DNA from: Ceratopteris richardii
Lineage: Eukaryota > Streptophyta > Polypodiopsida > Polypodiales > Pteridaceae
Assembly: GCA_020310875.1 (NCBI GenBank)
Contig: CM035428.1
Location: 105,818,682 to 105,882,681 of the forward strand
DNA length: 64,000 nucleotides
Direction: 5' to 3'
The position numbers and the translations under genes are program-made. Positions 20,903 through 32,510 of this stretch are shown piece by piece; position 1 is the first letter of the stretch, and each line of letters opens with the position of its first letter. A model generated the notes under the pieces. The model was not told where the DNA came from, did no database searches, and was given only the letters and a program-made list of their open reading frames with translations.

Positions 20903-21820
20903 TGTTGGAAGTCAATGTCTTTATTGGCTTATCAATTAGCTTCACTGAGAAGCATCAACTTCAAGTCTTAGTTCAACAATAGACTATATAGAAGTTTTAC
21001 TCTTAGAGACTACTTCAAGCAGTCGACGGGCGCAGCTTCTACATATACAGTTTATTCTGTATTCTTCAACAAGTCACAACGGGCGCCCATGTGGTCTAGC
21101 CCAACGTTTATAAAAGCATCCTCATTGACCAAGGTTCAATCCCCACGCGCTACGGCAGCAAGTTCGTGCTTTTTAATGAAGCAATTCGAAAAACTCTTCA
21201 CGAAGAAAGCCATTCGCGATAGAGGTGTTTTTTTTTGTTATCGTTCTACGATCGTAGCTTTAAGCTTTCTTTTAGCTTTTCATGGGTACACAAATACTAT
21301 ATAAACAAGGCCTTGGCTCCTTGTATAATCACTCACTCAAAGATCTAGAGCTTGGAGATCTTCTTGAAGACAGAGTGTTCTCACACTCTTGAAGGAGGTG
21401 AAGTTGTGGTGAAGGAGAGGCTACTCTCATTGCAACAGGAAGTCTTCTACGAGGTGGTGGTAACTATCTTTTGTGAGTTAACCTTGTGGTTGATTTACAA
21501 TTTTGTTACACTATATTGTTAGCTTCGTTGCTTCATTCTCTTTACACACACTTAGATTATTTCGACATAATCTAAAATTTTGTATCATCATCTTCTTATT
21601 CTTCCATTAGTGAGTGCACCACTTTATATGGTTGAGTAGTACTCCCATGTTGTAATTTGGACATCTATTATTTTTAGTGAAGTAAGCATCCAGCTTACGT
21701 TCCCTATCCTTGTCTCAAGATCTCTTTCTTTCTCTATCTCACTTATCATCTTGTCAATTAAGTTGTGTATGCTCAAGAGGTTTTAGTATTGGAACGATCC
21801 TGGGGCCCCAAATTCCAACA
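20903..21820 (+). repeat. 3' LTR of copia D
   Basis: 918 bp, the same length as the 5' LTR. About 11 single-base differences were counted by eye and no indels. It carries the same TATA-like site and tRNA-like module. It is followed by the TGAAT duplication. Confidence 0.95.
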
Positions 21821-22692
21821 TGAATTTAGCCTTTTCTGTCAGTCTAGAGGAATTCATAGAGAGTTTACAACTCAATATACCCTAGTACAAAATTGTCTTG
21901 CTAAAAGGATGAATAGAAATATTCAAGATAAAGTAGTTTCTATGCTATATCATGCAAACCTTTCACAAGGTTTTTGGGTGGAACTAGTATTGACTGAAGC
22001 TCACGTGATTAACCTTTCACCTAGTACTATCAAGGGTCTGAAAGTGAAACAAGAGTTGTGGACAAGAAAGCCACCATATTATGATCATCTTCAAGTTTTT
22101 GTGTTCATATACCCAAGAATCTTAGACAAAAGCTAGACCATAAGTCCAAAGAAATGCATTTTTCGTGGATATGGTTGAGGAGGCCAATTTGGATAATGCT
22201 TATGAGATTCTAAGACAAGGTCAATGATTAGAAGTAGTGATGTCATTTTCAATGAGTCTACGATGCATAAACAACCAATTAAGGAGGTTTAGGTGAGAAG
22301 AGTGGTGTATGAGGATACTAGTCCTTGAGTTAGGATGCATAAAAATGCTACACAGGGGGATGTTCAAGTGAATGTCCAATCATATTAGTTTGCAAATGTT
22401 CCTATTTAGTAACCATTGAGACATTCTGCATGTGTCTCACATTCACCTGATAGATATGTTCTAGGTTTGGATTTTGTTATACTAAAAGGTGTTGGTCAGC
22501 CTTCTTGCTACAAAGAGGCTATGCAGAAAGAGGATCATGTCAAGTGGGAGTGTGCCACAAGGAGTGAATTGGATTTTATTCACAAGAATGGTACTTGGGA
22601 TTTAGTACCTTTGCCAAAGGGCAAGAAAGCTTTACCATGCAAATGGGTATATAAGCTAAAATTCACATCAGATAGAGCTTCTCCAAAGTATT
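21821..22692 (+). pseudogene. copia B integrase end and first RT block
   Basis: This is the continuation of the interrupted copia B. EFSLFCQSRGIHREF and MNRNIQDKVVSM represent the integrase core up to a damaged Glu region (21821-22136). 22416-22692 contains the start of RT (NGTWDLVPLPKGKKALPCKW). In between, 22137-22415 is frame-broken linker. RT ends abruptly at about 22690, before its conserved RLVAKG-type block. Confidence 0.8.
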
Positions 22693-22990
22693 TGTAATTT
22701 TAGACTCTGTTTGAGCCCTCAAATAGGAGAGAGCTCATTTTTGGGGGCTAGCTAGTTAGTCTGAAGAGCAAACTAATGCAAGATAGTGTTTCTCCTTCCA
22801 TTGTCGCTCCTATTGTCTCTTCTATGTGTGTGTGTATGTATGTATGCATGTGTGCCCTAGTGTGCTTCTCACCTTCATCTTCGTGCACATCAGTTGTTCA
22901 CGATCTTCATATCATCCTACCTGTTCCATGGATTGACAATTTAGGAGGTGGAGCTTCTTGAAGTGGTGCTTACCCTTGTCTAGAACAACA
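22693..22990 (+). repeat. 5' LTR of G2, shortened
   Basis: This resembles 58505-58904 over most of its length: shared TTAGACTCTGTTTGAGCCC at the start, GATAGTGTTTCTCCTTCCATTG, a TG/TA-rich tract, and an end in AACA. It lacks about 100 bp present in the other copy near 58545-58650. It abuts copia B RT sequence on the left. Confidence 0.75.
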
Positions 22991-22997
22991 CCAAATT

Positions 22998-23015
22998 TGG
23001 TGTCCTTGCCGGGGA
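22998..23015 (+). promoter_or_regulatory. primer-binding site of G2
   Basis: TGGTGTCCTTGCCGGGGA starts 8 bp after the LTR end. It resembles the TGGCGCCGTTGCCGGGGA-type primer site known from Athila/Tat-like plant gypsy elements, with two or three differences. It supports plus orientation. Confidence 0.7.
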
Positions 23016-23499
23016 CAAGCTAAGGGACGAACATGTGATGGTAAGAGTGTTAGGAGATTGGCATTGGAAGGTACATAAATAGTGCTTTTGGTAGTACTTA
23101 ATTATTGTTTTTGCATTGTTTTTTCTTCAATTCACCTTTCCTAGATTCATCTTCCATCCCTTCACTTCCTCCTCAACTCCCAAAAAATTCCACCATTTCA
23201 CCATATCTACCTACCTCTCTTCATTTTCCTCATTTGCGATAGAACAAGAGAGAGAGGGAGAGAGAGTTGAGTGTGTGAGTTTGAAAGTTTTTTTTTTTGC
23301 AATAGGCACCTCTAGCACTATGGCACAAGGTAGCAAAGAAGTAAATATTCTATGTTACATCTCCATTTCCACCAAAGAGCTCAGACCATCATGATGATCT
23401 GCCAAGTTCATATTTTTCAAGATACGTCTATAGTAGCATAGAGAGCATGCTAGCACATCCAAGGATCCATAGGTAGAATTGCACAATTCATACATTCTT

Positions 23500-23935
23500 A
23501 GGCCATCACAATAGGCTCACACTATTGCGACAGGGCTTGACCATTGCGACAGTCCCACACCATCATGATGGACTCATACCATCATGATAGGCTCATGCCA
23601 TCATGAAGATTTGCACCATGACTGTCTACACCCCATCACAATAGTATGGGACCATCATGATCCTTTGATGCTATCATGATTGTATGCATGTCATCACGAT
23701 AGTCTGACCCCATTGCAATCCTTTAACACCATCTTGATGATCTACATCATGATTGTCTACATTCCATCACGATCCTTTGACCCGATCACGATCGTTTCAT
23801 GCCATCGTAGCAGGCCTTAACTATTGCGATAGTCCCTAACCATCGCAACAATCCCAGACCATTGTGATAGTCCCAAACCATCGGGACAGTCCCAAACCAT
23901 TGCAGGAGTCCTTGACCATCACGATAGTCCTCTTG
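23500..23935. repeat. degenerate CATCACGATAGTCC-type tandem repeat in the G2 leader
   Basis: About 20 imperfect units of roughly 18-22 bp, each built around CCAT(C/T)(A/G)CGATAGTCC or CCATCATGAT, lie between primer-binding site and gag. Unit length and spacing drift, so this is an old minisatellite. The sister copy has a GATAC repeat in the same relative place (5080-5580). Confidence 0.75.
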
Positions 23936-24379
23936 AATGGCATAATTAGGCTTTTTTGCAATTATTATTGAAATTCTTTCCATTTTTGAAATTGTGTAGT
24001 TTTATAGGGCTTACGAAGGCATCATCGATGAAAGTTTCCTATCTCTAGTGAGGATCAACCCAGTTTGGAACTGCACCTAGACTAGGGCTCATCCAAGAGC
24101 TTACTAAGAGTGGAAGTGAAGGCAGTAAGTGACCATAAATGTCTCTATTAATTCTTTTGTGTAAGACATAACCATAGGGATTAGATCAAGAGACGATAGG
24201 AACTCAAATTCGAAGACACTCTAAGGGATTCAAGTCAAAAGTGTAATTGCATTAGTACAAAAACACCAAAAACTTAGACTTAGTGCTATCGTAACTTAAA
24301 CAAGCAATGAAGGACAATACCTAACGAGCTCTAATTGATAGGACAAGAGACCAAAAGAAAAGTAAAAAAAAGCAAGTGA

Positions 24380-26815
24380 TTGATAAAGAAGAATCATTGC
24401 GAAGAGGACATGCATCGAGTGCCTCAAGGAAAAAAATTCATTAACCTTAGGTCAGGGAGGCACATACGTAAGGCATATCATCGTAGTGTGAGATCCTTGA
24501 AAGCTAGTGTTAATATCACTATGAGATCCTGGGCCCAACAATTAAGTGATGACCCTTATGTATTGATCTCAAAAAATAGTGAGTCAGAGATGTCTTACAA
24601 CATGGAGAGACAAGTAGGTAGCTTAGGAGTAGCCTACTTAGAAATGCCAAAGGTTCTTTAAGGTTCCATACAAGACTCAATTGGAGTATATGTGAACCAA
24701 CCAATTAGGTGCTCACATCTATGAGGACAGTTTGAGAAGGTCGATTGTTCAATTCAGGAACCTAGACCAACCTATTGGATTGGAACATCCAGTGGTCAAA
24801 TTTGAGGAAAACTCCTACATAGATAAAGAAGGATCCATGTATATTTTCACCGACCAACCTGATAGGACCGATGAATTTGGAATAGTGATCCCAAAAACTA
24901 AGTTGGGAGTCATAGAACAAGAACACCTAGGAGAGAAGCCCAGAACTCCTAGAGGCAAATCTATTTTAACCAGAGTGATGGATTCCTCGAACAAAGAAAC
25001 AAATTAGGAATTTTGGAGATACAAACCCAAACATCGTACCAAAATAGGAATAGTCACAATTTATGAATTCAAAGACCCTTATACCCTAGGAAAAGTGGTG
25101 TACTTGGATAGTATGTCTGAACGAGTGTTTGTGCTATCAGAGCATGGTAGGCACGCTTACACATGGAAGGGTGAATTTGTTTTTCCTCAGGCATGATCAA
25201 ATGTCTCTTTTGGGCACCAACGAGCTAGAGCACCCCAAGCTCATGGTTCTTAAAGGGAAAAGGGTAGAGAGAAACTGGAGGTAAGCTTTGCCAATCCTAT
25301 GGGACGAGATCGGTCAGGTGGAGAGTCTACCAGAATGGAACGAGAAAGACCAAGGGAACCTAGGCCCTAAAGGGATAGAGATTATTCTCCTCTACCTACA
25401 CCCAAAGAGCACCCTAGCATACTAAGACCCACCCATATAGTAAAATCCATGAAGAATTACTTCGATGGAACAGGTGATCCCTATGATCATGTGGTTGAGT
25501 TCAAACAAGTATTGAGGGCAGAAGAGGTGGACGACATGTTCACTCAATACAATGCATTTTGATTAACATAAAAGAATATTGCCTTAACTTGGTTCCAACC
25601 CCTACAAAAAAGAAAATTTAGGGACATCCACATCTACGAGAGACATTCATCACTGAGTTTTCAAAGAGTGGGAACAGACACAACACCTCATATTTAATTT
25701 ATAGTTTCAAACAAACCCCATAGGGGATGGTCAAGATCACCAGACATAGGTTCAAATAATACATAGAAAGATGTCCTATCCTGAAGTTGCCCACTCAAGC
25801 CAAACAAGTGTCTCTATTTTTGGATAGCTTGCAAGTGCTAAGCTATGATCGTACGTTTATCTGAAGGAGCCCTGAACAGTAGAACATTGTGTGAGAATTT
25901 GCATAGACATTGAGGACAATTAAGGAGAAGATTTGGAGCTCTCCAAAGACTATAAGGATTTGGATAGTTCAACAAATCTCTCCTCTAGGCACTCTAATTC
26001 CATAGAGGACTTGGTCAAAAGAGTAGCACAAAAGTTAGGAGTCTTGAGAAAGCATGCACTGAGGATGGTCTTAGTAAAGTGATGCTACACGTGTGGAGGG
26101 GACCACATGGCTAATGTTTTCCCAATCATGGCACAACCCCAAGGCAATCCTAGTGGCCAATATTGTACAATAGAGAGACGATACACTAACCACACCACAC
26201 AAGAACAAGACTACCCTTATAACAAACAAGTGCTTAGGCAAAATTACCCACAAGCATATCAACAACATGGTAGATATCAAGGTCAACACAACACACAACC
26301 TTATTACCAACCACAGCAGAACTACAAGCCACCTTATCAAGCACCACCTAGACCCCAACCTGTGCTAGGCCAGCATCCACCAGCCCCAACTAATGTAATC
26401 TCCATAAAATATGTTGTTGTAGAGGAGAATCTCAATAGGGCATTAGTACCCACATCCACATTGATCACAAAAAATGGCCCTAATGCTAACAATTTTGATT
26501 CGACATATGTTAGATAGTCCCCATGCGTACTACATCGAGTCACCCAAATATTTGGAAGCATACAAATATGAGAACCCATCAATAAAATCGAATTGGGAGC
26601 TAGACTATACCAATATCATGTATATCGATCCCAACCCATCACCTCAGATGAGACAAGAGAGACCCCATGGCCCTAAAGGAATGTGCTTTAGGTGCCAAGG
26701 AGACCATTACATAAGGGAGTGTCCACATCCTCCACCAATGGGACAACAACAATATTACAACATTCAAGGTTTCTATCTCGACTGTGGCAAAGAACTTGTC
26801 ATACATGTTGGTGCA
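24380..26815 (+). pseudogene. G2 gag, first part, up to the C2 insertion
   Basis: The N-terminal region (24380-25010) resembles the minus-strand copy at 4383-4766. The capsid-type core near 25440-25610 shows YFDGTGDPYDHVVEFKQVLR and LTWFQPL. Two zinc knuckles follow: one near 26084-26125 (CYTCGGDHMANVF, last Cys lost) and one at 26680-26720 (CFRCQGDHYIREC, intact). A Gln/Tyr/Pro-rich spacer lies at 26107-26400. The frame changes repeatedly. At 26816 the sequence is interrupted by copia C2, and gag-pol resumes at 41906. Confidence 0.8.
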
Positions 26816-27818
26816 AGTCAACCACAAATTGATGTTTTGGATAAAGGTTTGAAGTCAATGGATGAAGAAAAGATCAACAGTTGAAGATTGAAGATGGAGT
26901 ATGTTCAGAAGAAGAAGACTTGTATACAGATGTACATTACTTTGTAGCTAGCTCACATATATCTTTTGTATGGTCATGAGCTTGTACATATATGCCTATA
27001 TATACAAGTAAAAAGTCGGGGCAAGTATGAGAGAGTATGTGATGACAAGAATTAGAAGTTATAAGAGTCATTAGACACCTTAGAAGTTTAGGAGATCTCT
27101 CTCATCATTCAGATGTAAAAATTTTCAGAGATGAAGAAATATTATGCCCCATCTTTTGTTGAGTACTCCTTCTGTGTTTAATCTTTTATGGAATGCTTTT
27201 GATTGACCTTGATACAAGTTTTCAGATCCTAATTGTGATTAGGCTGAGAGAATTAAGAGTAGGAACATTTACATGTGTAAATGTGAAGAAGTGAAGTTGC
27301 AACAGGCACAAAATTCAATGCTAATGTTTTGGTCAGTGCTCCTTCCATAGTGTAAAGGTTTGAGCAAAGAAGCACTCATTCTTTAAGTTTAAAGGTAAGC
27401 TACCTATGGCTAAAAGCATTTGATTAAACAGCTTGTACTTTGGGAGAACCATGCTTTAGAAGTTGCAGGTGTCAAAGTTGACTATATTGGAGAACAGTTT
27501 CAGAAATAGGTGAACTATTTGATTCATTTCTCAAGATTTACTGAATCATTTCAGATAATTTAAGTTGTAGAAGGTGTGCAATCTATAGGCAACACCTTGT
27601 GTAAAGTTTTATAAAAAACTTTACACATTTGATTAGTCAATGTGAGTGAGTAATGAGCAACACACTTTTTGAGTACTGATTTTCTTCACAGTTAGTTCAA
27701 GATTTTGATGATTGAGTATTGATCCTCGATATTTGTAAAGTTTGTGAGTTTTTCTTGATATAAAGGTGCTCTAACATCAAGGATAGCTTGTTCTTTTGGA
27801 GATTAACACTCTCCATCA
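26816..27818 (+). repeat. 5' LTR of copia C2
   Basis: 1,003 bp, beginning TGTTGGTGCAAG and ending CTCCATCA. The TATA-like CTATATATACAAG near 26996-27008 is the likely promoter core. It is directly followed by the primer-binding site. Confidence 0.93.
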
Positions 27819-27819
27819 G

Positions 27820-27830
27820 TGGTATCAGAG
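27820..27830 (+). promoter_or_regulatory. primer-binding site of copia C2
   Basis: TGGTATCAGAG lies one base after the LTR end and is complementary to initiator tRNA-Met. Confidence 0.92.
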
Positions 27831-28040
27831 TCAAAATCATTAAAATTGAAGAAAGGAGGACCCAAACTGTAGCAAGTATACAGAAATCAACCTTTGAAGG
27901 TTCAAAAGGTGAAAGTTTCAAGTGAAAGATTGAGAAGGAGGTCTGAAGCTATCAAGAAGATCAAAAGAAATTTCATTTGAAATAAAGGTACACTTACTCC
28001 TCATAAAGCTTGAAGAATTTAATACACAGGTGAAGAAAGG

Positions 28041-29128
28041 ATGGGAGATTCTCTTCAGATAGGGAAATTGAATATAGAAAACTATCCAGCTTGGTCAATG
28101 AGGATGGAAGCTCATCTCATGAGCAAAGACCTGATAGGTTACATCACAGGTGAAGAAGAAAAACCACAATTCAGAGATCCTAGTGTTCCAACTAGGGATG
28201 AACTCTCATATTTGAAGACTTGGATGAAGAGAGATGCTCAAGCTAGGAGCATTATCTACATGGGATTCAATGACTACTTGCTACCTCATATTAAAGGTCT
28301 TGAAAGTGCAAGTGATATATGGAATGCTTTGGAGGAGCATTTCCAAAACACTACAAAGTCAAGGAAGGCATCTTTGTGGGCAGAGTTTACCACATTCAAG
28401 AAGAAGGCTTCTCAATCCATTTCTGATTATGTAACAAGGATGAAGGACATTGCATATGCATAAGGAGCAATTGGTGAAGATATTGAAGTGGATAAATTGG
28501 TAAGGCAAATCCTCACAGGTTTGAGAGGAGATGAGAAATGGAAGCCATTCATTTTGTCTACTGAATTGTCACTAGATCATTTCACTCCTAATTTAAAACA
28601 ATTGCTAGGACATATGCTAACTTTTGATCAGGATGTCAAAGGTGATGGTGATAAGTGCAGGACAAGCAATGTATTCAAAGGATAAGAAGAAGAATAGCAA
28701 AGGCAAGCAACAAGCAAATGAAGATGAAGATACAACTAGTCAAGCCAACTTCCTAAGAGGAAGAGGAGGTGGTAAAGGAAGAGGAAGAGATAGAAGCAAT
28801 AAAGATGGACCCAAAGCTTGTTGGATTTGTGGTAAGACAAATCATTTAGCTAATGATTGTTGGCATAATACTCAAAATAATGGAGGATATAATCAGAACT
28901 TTAATTCAAGAGGAAGAGGTGGCAGACACCAGAGAGGTAATTTCAGAGGTAGAGGTAGTAGAGGTTACTTTGGAAAAAATGCAGGTAGAGGTTTCCAAAG
29001 TCAATCCTACAACAATACCTACTACAATTATGCTTCATATCAAAAGGAAGATTCAACCTTGATTATGAATGGAACTTGTGAAAGACAAAGTGAAGACCAA
29101 AGAGTCTTCTACATTGACTCAGGGTTAT
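28041..29128 (+). pseudogene. copia C2 gag with CCHC knuckle and RGG-rich tail
   Basis: The ATG at 28041 opens MGDSLQIGKLNIENYPAWS. The gag centre follows (LKTWMKRDAQARSIIYMG; SDIWNALEEHF; SISDYVTRMKDIAYA), with an in-frame TAA at 28461-28463 and continuation in the same frame from 28488. A frameshift near 28620-28660 moves to the frame of a zinc knuckle, CWICGKTNHLANDC (about 28818-28860). After it comes a long Gly/Arg-rich tail (RGRGGRHQRGNFRGRG). The protease start FYIDSG is reached before a stop at 29128. Gag of this type packages element RNA; here it is broken twice. Confidence 0.85.
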
Positions 29129-29605
29129 AGCAATCATGTGAGTGGTAATATAGCCTTGATGACTGATTTGGAAAATAAGGTAACTAATCATGTACTTCAA
29201 ACAAGTGATAATACAAAGCACAATGTGAAGTCAATTGGATCAGTGAAGGCCAAGGACAGAAGTACTCTTCTGAGTAAGGTCTTGTATGTTCCTACAATTC
29301 CAAAGAATTTGATAAGTGTAGGGCAAATTGTTGAAAAAGGTTATGAAGTAAGATTCACTAATGATGGAGTGTTTGTGGAAGACCCTAGCAATGGGTATAA
29401 ACAAATTGTTTCATGGAAGAAAGAAGGAAGACTCTTCACATTGAAGATTCAAGGTAATGTTGGTCATGCCTTGTTCACTTATGGAGGACATAAGATCTCT
29501 GAGTTAGATCTTTGGCACAAAAGGCTTGTACATTTCAATAAAAGAGGTATTAAGGATATGATTAACAACGGTTCAGTGCTTGGATTGCCTAATGTTGCAA
29601 GTTAA
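29069..29605 (+). pseudogene. copia C2 protease end and pre-integrase part
   Basis: An open frame (178 codons) continues where the previous frame loses the protease. It covers the protease C-terminal half (KVLYVPTIPKNLISVGQIV) and the pre-integrase zinc region (LDLWHKRLVHFNKRGIKDM). It ends with TAA at 29603-29605, after which the same frame continues with the Cys pair of the zinc region. This in-frame stop separates it from the next ORF. Confidence 0.75.
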
Positions 29606-29608
29606 CAT

Positions 29609-30619
29609 ATGACATGCGGATGTGAGGCATGTCAATTAGGTAAGGCTCATAAGCAATCATATTCCAAGCATGGTTTCATGTATTCAAAGAAGCTTGAGTT
29701 GGTACACACAGATGTGTGGGGACCATCAAAAGATTTCAATATAAATGGTTCAAGATATTATGTGATTTATGTTGATGATGCTACCAGGTGGATCACTATC
29801 TATGTGATCACTCAAGAAACGTATTTGAAGAACTTATTAATCAAGTTTAAAATGGAAGATTGCAGGGTAGCACCTACTCCAATGGAGGTGAATCATAAGT
29901 TGAGCAGATATGGAGGAGAAGAATTCAAGGACATGAAGCTTTATCAAAGTTTGGTAGGTAGCTTAATTTATGCTACATTAACAAGGCTTGATTTGTCATA
30001 TGCAATTGGAGTGTTGTCTCAATTCATGCATTGTCCTAGCAAAGAACATTGGGTTGCAGGACAAAGAGTGTTGAGATACATTAAGGGTACACTCAAGGAA
30101 GGTTTTTATTATGGTTTTACATCATATACAAACATCAAGATATATAGTGATACAGATTGGGCAGGTAATCCTGATGATAGGAGATCAACTTATGGATACT
30201 TGTGTTATGTGGGAGATAAGCTAATCTCTTGGTGTTCTAAGAAGCAACACACAGTTGTTTTATCATCTACAGAGGCAGAGTATAAAGGTATGGTTGAAGC
30301 TGCAAAGGAAGTCATATGGTTGAAAACTCTCATGAAGAATTTTGACATCATTCAGAGTACACCCACCATTCATGGAGATAATATGAGTTCATTGTATCTA
30401 GATCCTAACCCTATTTTCCATGCCAGGACTAAACATATTGAGATTCAGTATCACTTCTTAAGAGAGAAGGTGATTGATAAGGAGATTGAAGTCATACATA
30501 CTTCAACAAAAGATCAGATTGCAGATATGCTAACCAAAAGCTTGGATGGACCAAAGCTACAAAGATTTAAAGGCATGGCAGGTATAAAGAAGATGGAGAA
30601 AACCTCAATTGATGATTGA
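29609..30619 (+). CDS. copia C2 fused integrase-start/RNase H ORF (336 aa)
   Basis: This is an uninterrupted ORF made by deletion. Residues 1-70 hold the integrase zinc Cys pair (CEACQLGK), the first catalytic Asp (HTDVWGPS) and the VDDATRW strand. From about residue 71 the sequence is the end of RT (YLKNLLIKFKMEDCRVAPTPM), followed by a complete-looking copia RNase H (YSDTDWAGNPDDRRSTYGY, STEAEYKGM, GDNMSSLYL, TKHIEIQYHFLRE) to the C-terminus. The second integrase Asp, the Glu and the RT YVDD are gone. It ends 8 bp before the 3' LTR. It is open, but probably only a relic of a non-autonomous copy; RNase H activity alone is conceivable. Confidence 0.75.
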   Translation: MTCGCEACQLGKAHKQSYSKHGFMYSKKLELVHTDVWGPSKDFNINGSRYYVIYVDDATRWITIYVITQETYLKNLLIKFKMEDCRVAPTPMEVNHKLSRYGGEEFKDMKLYQSLVGSLIYATLTRLDLSYAIGVLSQFMHCPSKEHWVAGQRVLRYIKGTLKEGFYYGFTSYTNIKIYSDTDWAGNPDDRRSTYGYLCYVGDKLISWCSKKQHTVVLSSTEAEYKGMVEAAKEVIWLKTLMKNFDIIQSTPTIHGDNMSSLYLDPNPIFHARTKHIEIQYHFLREKVIDKEIEVIHTSTKDQIADMLTKSLDGPKLQRFKGMAGIKKMEKTSIDD

Positions 30620-30627
30620 GGGGGAAT

Positions 30628-31553
30628 TGTTGGTGCAAGTCAACCACCAATTGATGTTTTGGATAAAGTTTTGAAGTCAAAGGATGAAGAAAAGATCAAC
30701 AGTTGAAGATTGAAGATGAAGTATGTTCAGAAGAAGACTTGTATACATATGTACATTAGTTTGTAGCTAGCTCACATATATCTTTTGTATGGTCATGAGC
30801 TTGTACATATATGCCCATATATACAAGTAAAAAGTCAGGGCAAGTATGAGAGAGTAAGTGATGACAAGAATTAGACGTTGTAAGAGTCACTAGACACTTT
30901 TGAAGTGTAGGAGATCTCTCTCATCATTCAGATGTAAAAATTTTTAGAGATGAAGAAATATTGCACCCGATCTTTTGCTGAGTACTCCTTCTGTGCTTAA
31001 TCTTTTGTGGAATGCTTTTGTAGAAGTCTAAGTCTAGAGTTGATTGACCTCTCTACAAGTTTGCAGATCCTAATTGTGATCAGGCTGAGAGAATTAAGAG
31101 TAGGCACATTTACATGTGTAAATGTGAAGAAGTGAAGTTGTAACAAGCGCAAAATTTGATGCTAATGTTTTGGTCAATGCTCCTTCCATAGTGTAAAATT
31201 TTAAGAAAACAAAGCACTCATTCTTTAAGTTGGAAGCTAAGCTACTTATAACTAAAAGCATTTGATTAAAAGGGGTTTTACTTTGGTAGAACCATGCTTT
31301 AGAAGTTGTAGGTGTCAAAGTCGACTATACTAGAGAACAGTTTCAGACATAGGTGATCTGTTTGATTCATTTCTCAAGATTTATTGAATCATTTGAGATA
31401 ATTTAAGTTGGAGAAGGTGCGCAATCTATAGACAATACCTTGTGCAAAGTTTTATAAAAAACTTTACACATTTGATTAGTCAATGAGTGAGTAATGTGCA
31501 GCAGACTTTCTGAGTACTGATTTTCTTCACAGTTAGTTCAAGATTTGGATAAT
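30628..31553 (+). repeat. 3' LTR of copia C2, first part
   Basis: Homologous to 26816-27740. It is interrupted by gypsy G1 at 31554 and completed at 41796-41905. A GATTGAGGGGGAAT polypurine tract is immediately upstream. Confidence 0.92.
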
Positions 31554-32507
31554 TGTTAAACGCTATTTATTCTTCTAACTGTCAGAAGTGCGTTTAAGCG
31601 ATTCTTGGGTTCTTGGGAGTGGAAGGGGTCTGTTAGACAGAGGCCCTGTACTTAGTTCCCAAACTAACTGCTGACACACAACAATATACTAATGTTGGGA
31701 GTTCTATTACAACTCACAATCTTAGCTCAACCACGTGTACCGAATACGCTAAGATACTATGTTGCATCTGCACATAAACTTACTGAACATATCATAACAA
31801 GAGTATTCGTTCAACCTTCACAGAATGGATACTACACTCCGTCCAATATCCAGAGACACAGAGAATCCCAGTGTTTTGAGATACACCATACTGAAGATTC
31901 AGTACGCAATCCAGGGAATCTTTACTGTAGCTTAAACTTTGTCGTATGGGACCTGAACCTAGATACTACAGACACTTAAGATAACCCAAATACCAAAAGA
32001 GTTACCACGACTGCACAGACTTCACCACATATTTGCAGACATTTCAAGAAAAGAAACAACCCGATGCGCGAACTAGCTGAGTCTCACAACCGCAATGGAT
32101 ACCAACAAACAACAGACAAGGTGAAACACAGATACACACAGAATACTCAAATTCCACAAGGTACTCTGGATTACTCAACTCGACACACAGTAACACTACA
32201 GACAAATCACCCAGACAGACAGTCTTGTGATCTCTCAAATCGTCTATAAAGTTAACAAACAGAACAGATGTCGACGGCAGACAGGACAAGAGGCGAACAT
32301 AAAACTCAGAATACTTGAAATTATACAAACAGACACTACAGTAACGACCCGCTCAGTCACCCAGACAAACAGTCTGGTGATCCATCACGGAACCGTCACT
32401 GGCGCGTCTTTCTTTGATTTATATAACTTTTACAAACTGTCTGTAACAACTTTTCGCTCGTGCAAACAAGATTCAGTTATACATTTCCAATCTGGCGGTC
32501 GCTAACA
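31554..32507 (-). repeat. 3' LTR of G1
   Basis: 954 bp, the left copy. On the minus strand a TATA-like TTATATAAATC lies near 32413-32427, which fits minus-strand transcription. The sequence just outside it toward the element body (32508-32537) is not a polypurine tract but a tRNA-like 3' end. Confidence 0.93.
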
Positions 32508-32510
32508 CTC

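Larger units (their letters stand above)
15570..21820 (+). mobile_element. copia D: nearly intact Ty1/copia element
   Basis: This 6,251-bp element has two 918-bp LTRs with TGTTGG...CCAACA ends. It has a Met-initiator-type primer-binding site, gag, protease, integrase, RT and RNase H in copia order, a polypurine tract, and a perfect TGAAT target duplication (15565-15569 and 21821-21825). Removing it restores the reading of copia B integrase. By eye the LTRs differ at about 11 of 918 positions (about 1.2%), so it is the youngest element that I could date here. Only a displaced protease frame spoils the coding region. Confidence 0.96.
13805..22692 (+). mobile_element. copia B: old decayed copia element split by copia D
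   Basis: Gag, protease and integrase parts run from 13805 to 15569, stop at the TGAAT duplication, and resume in register at 21821 with the rest of integrase and the start of RT (22416-22690). RT breaks off inside its first conserved block, where unrelated sequence (LTR of G2) starts at about 22693. No LTR was found at either end. Numerous stops and frameshifts make it older than the element that split it. Confidence 0.85.

Noticed and set aside
22812-22860. TG/TA microsatellite as an independent repeat locus
   Set aside because: It is part of the G2 LTR and recurs in the other LTR copy (58743-58771).
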